Shown here piece by piece: positions 7,343 through 14,517 of a stretch of DNA of 19,888 nt (positions are counted from its first letter, which is position 1; each line of letters opens with the position of its first letter). Both the position numbers and the translations under genes were made by a program. The notes below the pieces were generated by a model, which made no database searches, was not told the DNA's origin, and saw only the letters and a list, made by a program, of their open reading frames with translations. Source of the DNA: an uncultured Oscillospiraceae bacterium (GTDB taxonomy: Bacteria > Bacillota > Clostridia > Oscillospirales > Acutalibacteraceae). The stretch spans positions 1 to 19,888 of the forward strand of contig UQQZ01000048.1 in NCBI GenBank assembly GCA_900543305.1, given 5' to 3'.

Positions 7343-7596
7343 CTTCACAGAGAAAATTGGTTCACTACCCGCCTCACCAGGATTTTCTCTCCGTTGGTAC
7401 ACCGGGATCCACAGGCGTTCTCCGGGAAAAGATCCCGAGTCTGGGCTTCGTGCCCAAAGGTCAACCACATAAAATTTCAGACAACAGCTGGAAAACTTTA
7501 CGCTTTTTTACTTGGTTTAGTCAGGGCACTGCCCTTACTGAATAGATATCACTGACGGGAAAGAATTTCTGACCCACAAGAAAGGATTGATTTTCA
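7343..7596 (+). other. Structured intergenic leader of hydG, no gene
   Basis: There is no credible gene in these ~250 bases, but several stems. AGAGAAAAT (7349-7357) pairs perfectly with ATTTTCTCT (7382-7390), extended inwards by TGG/CCA. A GGGATC/GATCCC pair follows, then TGGGC-TTCGT-GCCCA. Nearer the gene is the near-palindrome AGGGCACTGCCCT. I do not recognise a known riboswitch. The hydG ribosome site AGAAAGGA precedes the ATG. A leader RNA or operator for hydG is plausible but unproven. Confidence 0.4.
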
Positions 7597-9012
7597 ATGT
7601 ACGACCCCAAATCTCTCAAGGCTGAAGAATTTATCGATCACCAGGAAATTCTGGACACCCTGGAGTATGCGGAGCAAAACAAAAACAATGTGGAGGTCAT
7701 CGACCAGATTCTGGAAAAAGCCAAGCTGCGCAAGGGCCTTTCCCACCGGGAAGCCTCTGTGCTTCTGGCCTGCGACATTCCTGAGAAAATTCAGGAACTC
7801 TACAGCCTGGCCGAGCAGATCAAGAAGGACTTTTACGGCAACCGGATTGTGATCTTCGCCCCCCTGTACCTGTCCAACTACTGCGTCAACGGCTGTCTGT
7901 ACTGTCCCTATCACCAGAAAAACAAACACATTCCCCGGAAAAAGCTGACCCAGGAGGAAGTCAAGCAGGAAGTCATCGCCCTGCAGGATATGGGCCACAA
8001 GCGTCTGGCTATCGAGGCGGGGGAAGATCCGGTCAACAACCCCATCGAGTACATTCTGGAATGTATCAACACCATCTACTCCATCAAGCATAAAAACGGC
8101 GCTATCCGCCGGGTCAACGTGAACATCGCCGCCACCACCGTGGAAAATTACCGGAAACTGAAAGAGGCCGGCATCGGCACCTATATTCTCTTCCAGGAAA
8201 CCTACCACAAGGAAAGCTATGAGCATCTCCATCCCACCGGCCCCAAGCACAATTACTGCTACCACACCGAGGCCATGGACCGGGCCATGGAGGGTGGCAT
8301 CGACGACGTGGGTCTGGGCGTGCTCTTCGGCCTGGAAATGTACAAGTATGAATTTGCCGGTCTGCTCATGCATGCGGAGCATCTGGAAGCCGTTCACGGC
8401 GTGGGTCCCCACACCATCAGCGTGCCCCGTGTAAAACACGCCGACGACATCGATCCCGATGAGTTCGACAACGGCATCGACGACGACACCTTCGCCAAGA
8501 TCTGCGCCTGCATTCGGGTGGCCGTGCCCTATACCGGCATGATCATCTCCACCCGGGAAAATCAGAAGGTTCGGGAAAAAGTGCTGCACCTGGGCGTGTC
8601 CCAGATTTCCGGCGGCTCCCGTACCAGCGTAGGCGGCTACACCGAGGCGGACCGTCCTCACGACACCGAACAGTTCGACGTATCCGACAACCGCACCCTG
8701 GACGAGGTGGTCCGTTGGCTTATGGAAATGGGCTACATCCCCTCCTTCTGCACCGCCTGCTACCGGGAAGGCCGTACCGGCGACCGGTTTATGGGCCTGT
8801 GCAAGAGCGGCCAGATTCAGAACTGCTGCCATCCCAACGCCCTGATGACCCTCAAGGAGTACCTCATGGACTACGCCGCTCCCGAAACCAAGGCCATCGG
8901 CGAAAAGCTCATTCAGGCAGAATTGGAAAACATCCCCAAGGAGAAGGTCAAGGAAATCTGCAAAGATCACCTGGAAAAGATCGAACAGGGCATCCGGGAC
9001 TTCAGATTTTAA
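7597..9012 (+). CDS. hydG: [FeFe]-hydrogenase maturation radical SAM tyrosine lyase HydG
   Basis: HydG cleaves tyrosine to p-cresol and dehydroglycine, giving the CO and CN ligands of the H-cluster in [FeFe] hydrogenase. The 471-aa length is typical. The radical-SAM cluster motif is CVNGCLYC (Cys96, Cys100, Cys103), the CX3CX2C form. The second, C-terminal cluster that releases the Fe(CO)2CN unit is bound by CTAC...C (Cys385, Cys388, Cys411), the CX2CX22C motif specific to HydG and absent from ThiH. Other expected segments are present, such as AIEAGEDPVNNP and SGGSRTSVGGY. The ATG has AAAGGA upstream. hydE, hydF and hydrogenase structural genes are not next to it, so the maturation genes are dispersed in this genome. 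It marks the host as an H2-metabolising anaerobe. Confidence 0.95.
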   Translation: MYDPKSLKAEEFIDHQEILDTLEYAEQNKNNVEVIDQILEKAKLRKGLSHREASVLLACDIPEKIQELYSLAEQIKKDFYGNRIVIFAPLYLSNYCVNGCLYCPYHQKNKHIPRKKLTQEEVKQEVIALQDMGHKRLAIEAGEDPVNNPIEYILECINTIYSIKHKNGAIRRVNVNIAATTVENYRKLKEAGIGTYILFQETYHKESYEHLHPTGPKHNYCYHTEAMDRAMEGGIDDVGLGVLFGLEMYKYEFAGLLMHAEHLEAVHGVGPHTISVPRVKHADDIDPDEFDNGIDDDTFAKICACIRVAVPYTGMIISTRENQKVREKVLHLGVSQISGGSRTSVGGYTEADRPHDTEQFDVSDNRTLDEVVRWLMEMGYIPSFCTACYREGRTGDRFMGLCKSGQIQNCCHPNALMTLKEYLMDYAAPETKAIGEKLIQAELENIPKEKVKEICKDHLEKIEQGIRDFRF

Positions 9013-9074
9013 AAAAAGTCCCTGCCGGGCGTCCGCTTTCGGCCATATTTCCGGAAAAGAAACTAAAAAATCCC

Positions 9075-9103
9075 TTGACAAACGAAAAATACAGTGCTAT
9101 AGT
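9075..9103 (+). promoter_or_regulatory. Promoter of the Trp T-box/trpB transcript
   Basis: A consensus TTGACA (9075-9080) and TATAGT (9098-9103) are separated by 17 bases. Transcription would start near 9110, the 5' end of the T-box leader. Confidence 0.85.
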
Positions 9104-9109
9104 TACAAC

Positions 9110-9410
9110 AATCAATCATTCATGAAACCGGTGACCGGGACGAGTACTTTCCCACACCCCGTTTCCAAAGCGAGCCATGGGCGGTGAAAGCATGGCGGGA
9201 CGGCGGGAAAGGAATGGACCTGGGAGGGCAAACCGAGCGCAGGGTTTTACCCGGCGTTAGGCGCGACGGAGGCTGACCGTTACAGCAGCTAGCGTATCCT
9301 GTGTACGCGATAAGGCGCGTCCCTTTGGGGGACGAATTTAGGTGGCACCGCAGATGCGAAGTTTCACGCACCTGTCCTAATCGATTAGGACAGGTGCGTT
9401 TTTCGTTTTC
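9110..9410 (+). promoter_or_regulatory. T-box leader, tRNA-Trp specific
   Basis: T-box leaders read the charging state of a tRNA and antiterminate when it is uncharged. The long stem I shows the distal GCGAGCC...GGGCGGTGAAAGC region. The specifier context GGAATGGACC at 9211-9220 places UGG (Trp) at 9215-9217. The T-box proper AGGTGGCACCGC at 9340-9351 would pair with the tRNA acceptor end. The terminator is a perfect 32-base palindrome at 9367-9398 followed by TTTTTCGTTTT. Shortage of charged tRNA-Trp should therefore switch on the downstream trpB. Confidence 0.9.
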
Positions 9411-9453
9411 ATGAAGGTTGAAATACACTCTCCTCAAGGAAAGGATGGTAACC

Positions 9454-10824
9454 ATGACCGCAATCCCTTACAAAATCTATCTGGACGAATCCGAGCTGCC
9501 CAAGGCATGGTACAACCTGCGGGCCGACATGAAAAATAAACCCGCCCCTCTGCTCAATCCCGCTACCCACAAGCCCATGACCTTCGACGAACTGCGCCCG
9601 GTTTTCTGCGACGAGCTGATCCGCCAGGAGCTGGACGACACCACCCCCTATTTTGAGATTCCCAAGGAGATTCTGGATTTCTACAAGATGTACCGGCCCT
9701 CTCCCCTGGTGCGGGCCTACTTCCTGGAAAAAGCCCTGGACACTCCTGCCAAAATCTATTATAAGTTTGAGGGCAACAACACCTCCGGCTCCCACAAGCT
9801 CAACTCCGCCATCGCTCAGGCCTATTATGCCAAACAGCAGGGCCTCCAGGGCGTCACCACCGAAACCGGCGCCGGCCAGTGGGGCACCGCCCTTTCCATG
9901 GCCTGTTCCTTCTTCGGCCTGGACTGCAAGGTGTTCATGGTAAAGGTCTCTTACGAGCAGAAGCCCTTCCGGAGAGAGGTCATGCGCACCTACGGCGCTT
10001 CCGTGACCCCTTCTCCCTCGGAAACCACCGAAATCGGCAAAAAGATTCTGGAAGCCCACCCCGGCACCTCCGGCTCCCTGGGCTGCGCCATTTCGGAGGC
10101 CGTGGAAGTGGCCACCGGCCTGGAAGGTTACCGATATGTGCTGGGCTCGGTCCTCAACCAGGTGCTGCTCCATCAGTCCATTATCGGCCTGGAAACCAAG
10201 GCCGCTTTAGACAAATACCAGATTAAGCCCGACATCATCATCGGCTGCGCCGGCGGCGGCTCCAATCTGGGCGGCCTGATCTCCCCCTTCATGGGTGAAA
10301 AGATCCGTGGGGAAGCCGATTACCGGTTTATCGCCGTAGAGCCCGCCTCCTGTCCCTCTTTCACCCGGGGCAAGTACGCCTACGACTTCTGCGACACGGG
10401 CATGGTCTGTCCCCTCCAGAAAATGTACACCTTGGGCTCCAACTTCATCCCCTCTGCCAACCATGCCGGCGGCCTGCGGTATCACGGCATGAGCAGCGTG
10501 CTGTCCCAGCTCTACGCCGACGGCCTCATGGAAGCCCGTGCGGTGGAGCAGACCTCCGTCTTTGCGGCGGCAGAACTGTTTGCCCGGGTAGAAGGCACTC
10601 TGCCCGCCCCCGAATCCAGCCACGCCATCCGAGTGGCCATTGACGAGGCCCTCAAGTGCAAGGAAACCGGCGAAGAGAAGACCATCGTCTTCGGTCTCAC
10701 CGGCACCGGCTATTTCGACATGACCGCCTACCAAAAGTACAACGACGGCCTCATGTCCGACTACATTCCCACCGATGAAGAACTGGAAGCCAGCTTCCAG
10801 CAGCTTCCCAAAATCGACCTGTAA
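9454..10824 (+). CDS. trpB: Tryptophan synthase beta chain, TrpB2 type
   Basis: A PLP enzyme that joins indole and serine to make tryptophan. This 456-aa protein is longer than classical TrpB1 (about 400 aa) and fits the TrpB2 (TrpB-like) group. The PLP lysine is in NTSGSHKLNSA (Lys115), followed by ETGAGQWG and the phosphate-binding GCAGGGSN (264-271). TrpB2 enzymes often work without TrpA, using free indole, and no trpA or other trp gene is adjacent. The upstream UGG T-box shows that the cell treats it as a tryptophan-supply gene. I chose the ATG at 9454 with AAGGAAAGG 9 bases upstream; an in-frame ATG at 9445 lies too close to that site. Confidence 0.9.
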   Translation: MTAIPYKIYLDESELPKAWYNLRADMKNKPAPLLNPATHKPMTFDELRPVFCDELIRQELDDTTPYFEIPKEILDFYKMYRPSPLVRAYFLEKALDTPAKIYYKFEGNNTSGSHKLNSAIAQAYYAKQQGLQGVTTETGAGQWGTALSMACSFFGLDCKVFMVKVSYEQKPFRREVMRTYGASVTPSPSETTEIGKKILEAHPGTSGSLGCAISEAVEVATGLEGYRYVLGSVLNQVLLHQSIIGLETKAALDKYQIKPDIIIGCAGGGSNLGGLISPFMGEKIRGEADYRFIAVEPASCPSFTRGKYAYDFCDTGMVCPLQKMYTLGSNFIPSANHAGGLRYHGMSSVLSQLYADGLMEARAVEQTSVFAAAELFARVEGTLPAPESSHAIRVAIDEALKCKETGEEKTIVFGLTGTGYFDMTAYQKYNDGLMSDYIPTDEELEASFQQLPKIDL

Positions 10825-10933
10825 CTTTTTTCGCCGGTTCATCCTCCCTCAGCGGGCCTCCCCCTGCTGATCTGTTCACCGGCTTTCTTTCAAACAAACG
10901 GGTGTCCGCTCCCGTAAGCGGCCCTGCATATAG

Positions 10934-10979
10934 AAACGCAAGCATCCAGAAAAAATGCGGATGCCTGCGTTTCTTTTTT
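10934..10979 (+). terminator. Terminator downstream of trpB
   Basis: A 14-bp stem with one mismatch (10934-10947 with 10959-10972) is followed by TTTCTTTTTT. It separates trpB from the convergent minus-strand small gene and may serve both weakly. The 109 bases between trpB and this hairpin contain no gene. Confidence 0.8.
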
Positions 10980-11035
10980 GGGGAACCTATGGATCCCCTA
11001 TTGGTCTTTCCTGGCTTGGGAATACAGAGGCGGTT

Positions 11036-11212
11036 TCAGTCCATCACCGAGTACACCAGGTTCTCCCAGTGGAGCTTGGTGCCTACGTCCACCCCATCAG
11101 GCAGCAGCGCCATAGCGATCATCATGGGCTCTCCGCTGTCGTAGATGTCCGTGCGCCTCAGATAGGCGTAATCCCCCTCAATGCTCTCCACCACATATTC
11201 ATAAGGTCCCAT
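11036..11212 (-). CDS. Small conserved-looking acidic protein, 58 aa
   Basis: Read on the minus strand from the ATG at 11212 to the TGA at 11036, the product begins MGPYEYVVESIEGDYAYLRR, continues with GEPMMIAMALLPDGVDVG and ends LHWENLVYSVMD. It has no membrane segment or signal peptide and is rich in acidic residues. A sigma-70-type promoter (TTGCAA, 17 bases, TAGGAT) and an AAAGGGGG ribosome site precede it in the right order and spacing. Codon use is like the neighbouring host genes, with GAC/GTG/CTG/ATC preferred. The wording resembles small cytoplasmic proteins seen in many gut Clostridia, but I cannot name a family or function. It faces away from the hydrolase gene, sharing the intergenic region. 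Confidence 0.7.
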   Translation of the reverse strand: MGPYEYVVESIEGDYAYLRRTDIYDSGEPMMIAMALLPDGVDVGTKLHWENLVYSVMD

Positions 11213-11242
11213 GGAAAAAGGCCCCCTTTCCGCTTTTTCTCT

Positions 11243-11271
11243 ATCCTACCGGTTCCCCGGAAAAATTGCAA
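11243..11271 (-). promoter_or_regulatory. Minus-strand promoter of the 58-aa gene
   Basis: On the minus strand TTGCAA (11266-11271) and TAGGAT (11243-11248) are 17 bases apart, 31 bases upstream of the ATG. Confidence 0.6.
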
Positions 11272-11284
11272 GCCCTGCCGCCCC

Positions 11285-11312
11285 TTGACAAGGAGATTTT
11301 TCCTGGGATAAT
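11285..11312 (+). promoter_or_regulatory. Promoter of the alpha/beta hydrolase gene
   Basis: TTGACA (11285-11290) and GATAAT (11307-11312) lie 16 bases apart. It is divergent from the minus-strand promoter 14 bases away. Confidence 0.7.
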
Positions 11313-11354
11313 AAAAGAAAACCGCCTATTTCGCGCAGAAGGGAAGCTAACCTT

Positions 11355-12167
11355 ATGGAAATCGTTCAATTTCAACCTATTCCCCACACCGCTGGCCAGG
11401 TGACAGGCTACCTGCACACCCCCATCTGGGAAATGGAAGTCCGCCGGGAAACGTTCCCCGCCGTGGTAGTCTGCCCCGGCGGCGCCTACGCTATGTGCTC
11501 CCAGCGGGAGGCAGATCCGGTAGCCCTGGCCTTCTTCGCCCGGGGATATCAGGTGTTTATCCTGACCTACTCTGTGGGGGAACAGGCCAAAGAGTTTCTT
11601 CCCCTCCGGGAGCTCTCCGAAACCTTCCGGCTGATTCGGGAACAGGCCGAGAAATACCGGGTGGACCCGGACCGGATTGCCGTGTGCGGCTTTTCCGCGG
11701 GAGGTCATTTGGCCGCTTCCCTGGGCACCCTCTGGAACGATCCGGAATTTCTCCGGCACTATGACAACCAGGGCGGGAAAAACCGTCCCAACGCCATGAT
11801 CCTCTGTTACCCGGTGATCCTGGCCAACCAGTTTGCCCATGAGCAGTCCCTGCGGAACGTGAGCGGTTGTGAGCCCGGTACCCCGGGATACGCCTATTTT
11901 TCCCTGGACCAACACGTCTCCCGGGACACCTGCCCCGCCTTCCTGTGGCACACCATGGAAGACGACGCTGTCCCCGTGGAAAACAGTCTGGCCATGGCTG
12001 CCGCTCTGCGCCGGGCGAAAGTCCCCTGCGAAGCCCATTTCCTCCCCTTCGGCGGCCACGGCATGTCCGTTTGCACTCAGGAAACCGGTTGTCCGGACGA
12101 CTACAACGCCCGGTGGATGGATTGGTGCCTGACCTGGCTGGACAAGACCTTCTCCTATCACCTGTAA
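11355..12167 (+). CDS. Alpha/beta hydrolase, acetylesterase-like
   Basis: The 270-aa protein is a single alpha/beta-hydrolase domain without a signal peptide, so it is cytoplasmic. The oxyanion segment is PGGAY (41-45). The nucleophile elbow is GFSAGG with Ser114. The acid is Asp203 or Asp204 in HTMEDDAVP, and the histidine is His235 in GGHG. This set and the AEKYRVDPDRIAVCGFSAGG wording match the small esterases related to xylan/feruloyl and acetyl-sugar esterases (BD-FAE-like). The likely job is to remove acyl groups from imported sugars or other small esters; the substrate is not evident. It starts after GAAGGGAAG and has its own promoter. A GNAT acetyltransferase follows 59 bases downstream in the same direction. 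Confidence 0.8.
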   Translation: MEIVQFQPIPHTAGQVTGYLHTPIWEMEVRRETFPAVVVCPGGAYAMCSQREADPVALAFFARGYQVFILTYSVGEQAKEFLPLRELSETFRLIREQAEKYRVDPDRIAVCGFSAGGHLAASLGTLWNDPEFLRHYDNQGGKNRPNAMILCYPVILANQFAHEQSLRNVSGCEPGTPGYAYFSLDQHVSRDTCPAFLWHTMEDDAVPVENSLAMAAALRRAKVPCEAHFLPFGGHGMSVCTQETGCPDDYNARWMDWCLTWLDKTFSYHL

Positions 12168-12226
12168 CACCCGGGGGTGTCCCCGCCTTTTTGGGGAATC
12201 CCCGCAGCCTTTTCAAGAGGTATTCC

Positions 12227-12754
12227 ATGAACTACGCGCCTGAAGCAGCCGCCGTGCTGGACCTGCTGACCCAATCCCTTCCCGGCCTCCGTCCCTTGGG
12301 GGAGGAAGATTTTCCCCAGCTTCTCTCCCTCTATGAGGGAAACAGCTTTTACAACGCCATTGCCCTGGACGGACCTCCCACCTTGGAACAGTGCCGGGAA
12401 GATCTTTTCGGCCTGCCCCCAGGCCGCACCCTTGCCCACAAGCTGTTTTTGGGCCTGTTCCGGCAGGAAACCCTTGCCGCCTGTCTGGATCTGGTGGTGG
12501 GATACCCAGATAGAGAAACCCTTTATCTGGGGCTTTTGGAACTGGACCAAACCCTCCACCGAAAGGGCCTGGGAACAGAAATTGTCCAGGCCGTCTGGGA
12601 CGCGGGAAAGCAGACGGGGTTCTCCACCGTCCGTCTGGGCTGTTACCTGGAAAATACTCCGGGCTTTTCCTTCTGGAGCGGAGAGGGATTCCGGGAAGAG
12701 GGCCGGGTGGAGCGAAACGGCCGGATTCTCTTGAAAATGCTCCGTCCTCTGTAA
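12227..12754 (+). CDS. GNAT-family N-acetyltransferase
   Basis: This 175-aa protein has the GNAT fold signature. Strand beta-4 and motif A read LGLLELDQTLHRKGLGTEIV, in which HRKGLGT (111-117) is the acetyl-CoA pyrophosphate loop. The C-terminal motif B is NTPGFSFWSGEGF. The N-terminal half, residues 21-60, has the usual acceptor-side helices (LRPLGEEDFPQLLSLYEGN). The substrate is unknown. The ATG at 12227 has AGAGG six bases upstream; the open frame extends further left inside the hydrolase gene, but no better start is seen there. It is probably co-transcribed with the hydrolase. It is the last intact host gene before the mobile element. Confidence 0.8.
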   Translation: MNYAPEAAAVLDLLTQSLPGLRPLGEEDFPQLLSLYEGNSFYNAIALDGPPTLEQCREDLFGLPPGRTLAHKLFLGLFRQETLAACLDLVVGYPDRETLYLGLLELDQTLHRKGLGTEIVQAVWDAGKQTGFSTVRLGCYLENTPGFSFWSGEGFREEGRVERNGRILLKMLRPL

Positions 12755-12764
12755 CCCGTCCCCC

Positions 12765-12793
12765 TTGCGGCTTTTTCGGAAACCGGGTATAAT
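12765..12793 (+). promoter_or_regulatory. Strong host promoter now facing the mobile element
   Basis: TTGCGG (12765-12770) and a perfect TATAAT (12788-12793) are 17 bases apart. No host gene follows: the next ATG (12829) opens only 19 codons of AT-rich sequence. The promoter therefore probably belonged to a gene separated by the insertion. Confidence 0.75.
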
Positions 12794-12972
12794 AGGAACA
12801 CTTATAACAGAAAGCGAGCGGACATACAATGAAATTAGGTATTGTAATTCAGCAGCCTATTTTCATATCTCGTTATATCTCTATGTAACCCCGCAAACCC
12901 GCATGGTTACTGCATTTCTCAAAATCGCAACTCTATAAAGAAGCACATAAATTCATATACTTTAATGCAATT

Positions 12973-12996
12973 TGGGCGTAGAAATGGGCGTAGATT
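12973..12996 (+). repeat. Tandem 12-base repeat near the element end
   Basis: Two adjacent units, TGGGCGTAGAAA and TGGGCGTAGATT, match at ten of twelve positions. They lie about 180 bases inside the presumed left end, where integrase arm-binding repeats often occur. In one frame they spell the end of a short peptide (LGVEMGVD, then a stop), so a remnant gene tail is also possible. Confidence 0.5.
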
Positions 12997-13126
12997 GAGT
13001 AATCGAAATCAGAGTCCAACGCACATTTTATCAGCAGTTGCTACGTTTTACGGTTTCTACGGTTGTTCCCCAAATGGCATTTCAACCCAACACGAAAATT
13101 GAAGATAAGTTATTGCAACCGCATGA

Positions 13127-13174
13127 GCGGCGTTTCTTAAATCCCTTGATGGAAAAAAGGAGCGCCGCTTTTTT
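13127..13174 (+). terminator. Terminator copy A, left of the cargo operon
   Basis: GCGGCGTTTCTT (13127-13138) pairs with AAGGAGCGCCGC (13157-13168), followed by T6. No gene upstream ends here. The sequence closely matches the terminator at 16728-16776 on the other side of the cargo. Confidence 0.75.
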
Positions 13175-13289
13175 CATATCTTGTTATTTGTGTCCATACC
13201 ATCTTACATTGTCTTTTTTAACCCGGGTGACGTTTGGACACCACGAGTACTATGCAATTGGCGTTAAATATAATTTATTCAGGTTTTTA

Positions 13290-13318
13290 TTGAGAAACAT
13301 TGTCTGATGATTTATAAT
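13290..13318 (+). promoter_or_regulatory. Promoter of the ABC-3C operon
   Basis: TTGAGA (13290-13295) and TATAAT (13313-13318) are exactly 17 bases apart, 42 bases upstream of the first gene of the cargo operon. Confidence 0.8.
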
Positions 13319-13360
13319 TAAAATAATGTCAATTTACAGGAAGGGTGGTGTGGTTGTTCA

Positions 13361-14272
13361 ATGGACAGTATGGAACGTGCTTTTTATGATATGAAGTTTG
13401 ACCTATTATTTCAGTCCAAAACTGCAAATGAATTTCAACAATTCTTTAGTCAGATAATGAGTGCGCGATATCCGGGTGATTTTGTTGCCACGCGCCCATG
13501 GGGACAGCTTGGTGACCAAAAATGTGATGGATATATTTTAAGTAGTGGAACTTTTTATCAAGTGTATGCACCAGAAGAATTAGAGTATAAAGCTACCAAA
13601 GAAAAAATGAAAACAGATTTTGATGGTGCGCTCGAAAAGTGGGGAAATAAAATACAGACATGGGTTTTTGTTCATAATTCAAAAGTAGGAGTTCCCCCAC
13701 ACGTTTTACAACAATTAACAACATTTCAAAATGAACATCGCGACATAGTAGTTTCTCATTTGGGAAAGGCCGAACTAAAAACATTGTTGTTTGAAACCAG
13801 TGAACGGAACATACGTGATATCTTAGGCTCTGTCCCAAGCTATTCAGACATAAACAATCTATCAATGGAATCAATAAAGAAGACGCTTTTAGGTATATCA
13901 ACTTCTACGGCACCAGGATCCTCTGATATTAAACCCGTTTCACAGAAAAAGCTTGAAGCCAATGGATTATCAGCGGCAACAAAGCAATTATTTGAATTGG
14001 GAATGATAAAAAGTGGTCTTATAGAATCTTTCTTCAAACAATGGTATGATCCTAACCTTGAAGAAAATACAGCGACTGAAATGAATAAAATCTATAAAGC
14101 TGCAGTAAATGATGGTCTTTGCCCAGATGATGTTTTTCAACGTATATTTACTACCATAAGTGACTCTGAATACGGAAATCCTACGGTTATGATTTCAAGT
14201 CTTACCATTATGGCTTATTTTTTTCAAACTTGTGATATCTTTGAACAACCAAGAGAGGAGGAGACGATATGA
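13361..14272 (+). CDS. ABC-three-component (ABC-3C) system protein with nuclease-like N-terminus
   Basis: This is the first gene of a tightly coupled three-gene operon. Its 303 aa appear to hold two parts. Residues 1-165 resemble a restriction-endonuclease-like fold: the central segment PWGQLGDQKCDGYI (46-59) with Asp52 and Asp56, then TFYQVYAPEE (64-73), where an active enzyme would have an E/QxK motif. The Lys position is Tyr69, so catalysis is uncertain. Residues about 195-295 form a helical C-terminal domain typical of the effector component of ABC-3C systems. In such systems this protein is thought to be the effector released or guided by the ATPase. The ATG at 13361 has AGGAAGGG 15 bases upstream, rather far; no better in-frame start exists. 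It overlaps the next gene by 4 bases (ATGA). Confidence 0.7.
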   Translation: MDSMERAFYDMKFDLLFQSKTANEFQQFFSQIMSARYPGDFVATRPWGQLGDQKCDGYILSSGTFYQVYAPEELEYKATKEKMKTDFDGALEKWGNKIQTWVFVHNSKVGVPPHVLQQLTTFQNEHRDIVVSHLGKAELKTLLFETSERNIRDILGSVPSYSDINNLSMESIKKTLLGISTSTAPGSSDIKPVSQKKLEANGLSAATKQLFELGMIKSGLIESFFKQWYDPNLEENTATEMNKIYKAAVNDGLCPDDVFQRIFTTISDSEYGNPTVMISSLTIMAYFFQTCDIFEQPREEETI

Positions 14273-14517
14273 TATTGCCAACAAAACATCTGCGTAGCGA
14301 GTCCTCTCTGATTTATATAGGAGGAATAATTCAAAGTGCTTTAGCTTCCGGATCAATGTCAGTAGATCAATTATGGCGTTCTACTAAAACATTATACTGT
14401 ACCCGTACTCATAACAACGACATTACATATGATTGGTTTGTACTTGCCCTTTCTCTTTTGTATGAGATTGGCAACATTACATTGATTGATGATAAAATTG
14501 TAGGGGGTGCGTCATGA
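14269..14517 (+). CDS. ABC-3C system middle component, 82 aa
   Basis: This small protein lies between the effector and the ATPase and overlaps both by ATGA, so translation is coupled and the three proteins are probably made in fixed proportion. It is all-helical in appearance, with a winged-helix-like wording: SLIYIGGIIQSAL, MSVDQLWRSTKTL, then YDWFVLALSLLYEIGNITLI. Position, size and wording match the middle components of ABC-3C operons, which are proposed to bridge the ATPase and the effector. There is no membrane segment or catalytic motif. AGGAGGAG precedes the ATG inside the end of the first gene. The ABC-3C assignment rests on context more than on a diagnostic residue. Confidence 0.7.
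   Translation: MILPTKHLRSESSLIYIGGIIQSALASGSMSVDQLWRSTKTLYCTRTHNNDITYDWFVLALSLLYEIGNITLIDDKIVGGAS

Larger units (their letters stand above)
12794..13289 (+). other. Gene-poor left end of the element
   Basis: No credible gene is seen in these ~500 bases. They hold an inverted repeat GTAACC (12885-12890)/GGTTAC (12905-12910), a tandem 12-mer at 12973-12996, a terminator at 13127-13174 and an inverted repeat GTGTCCA (13190-13196)/TGGACAC (13235-13241). An 89-codon frame at 13038-13307 crosses the terminator and has no ribosome site. Attachment-site or integrase-binding sequences are expected here, but I cannot assign them. Confidence 0.5.

Noticed and set aside
10830..10900. Long imperfect hairpin (GCCGGT...ACCGGC) right after trpB as the main terminator
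   Set aside because: The outer stem is only 6 bp with a large loop and a weak T-run; the hairpin at 10934-10979 is far better.
12829..12888. 19-codon frame after the host promoter (MKLGIVIQQ...)
   Set aside because: It is too short, lacks a good ribosome site and spans the presumed element junction; kept only as a possible gene remnant.
13038..13307. 89-codon plus-strand frame in the element left end
   Set aside because: It runs through terminator copy A, has no ribosome site, and its residues look like translated non-coding sequence.
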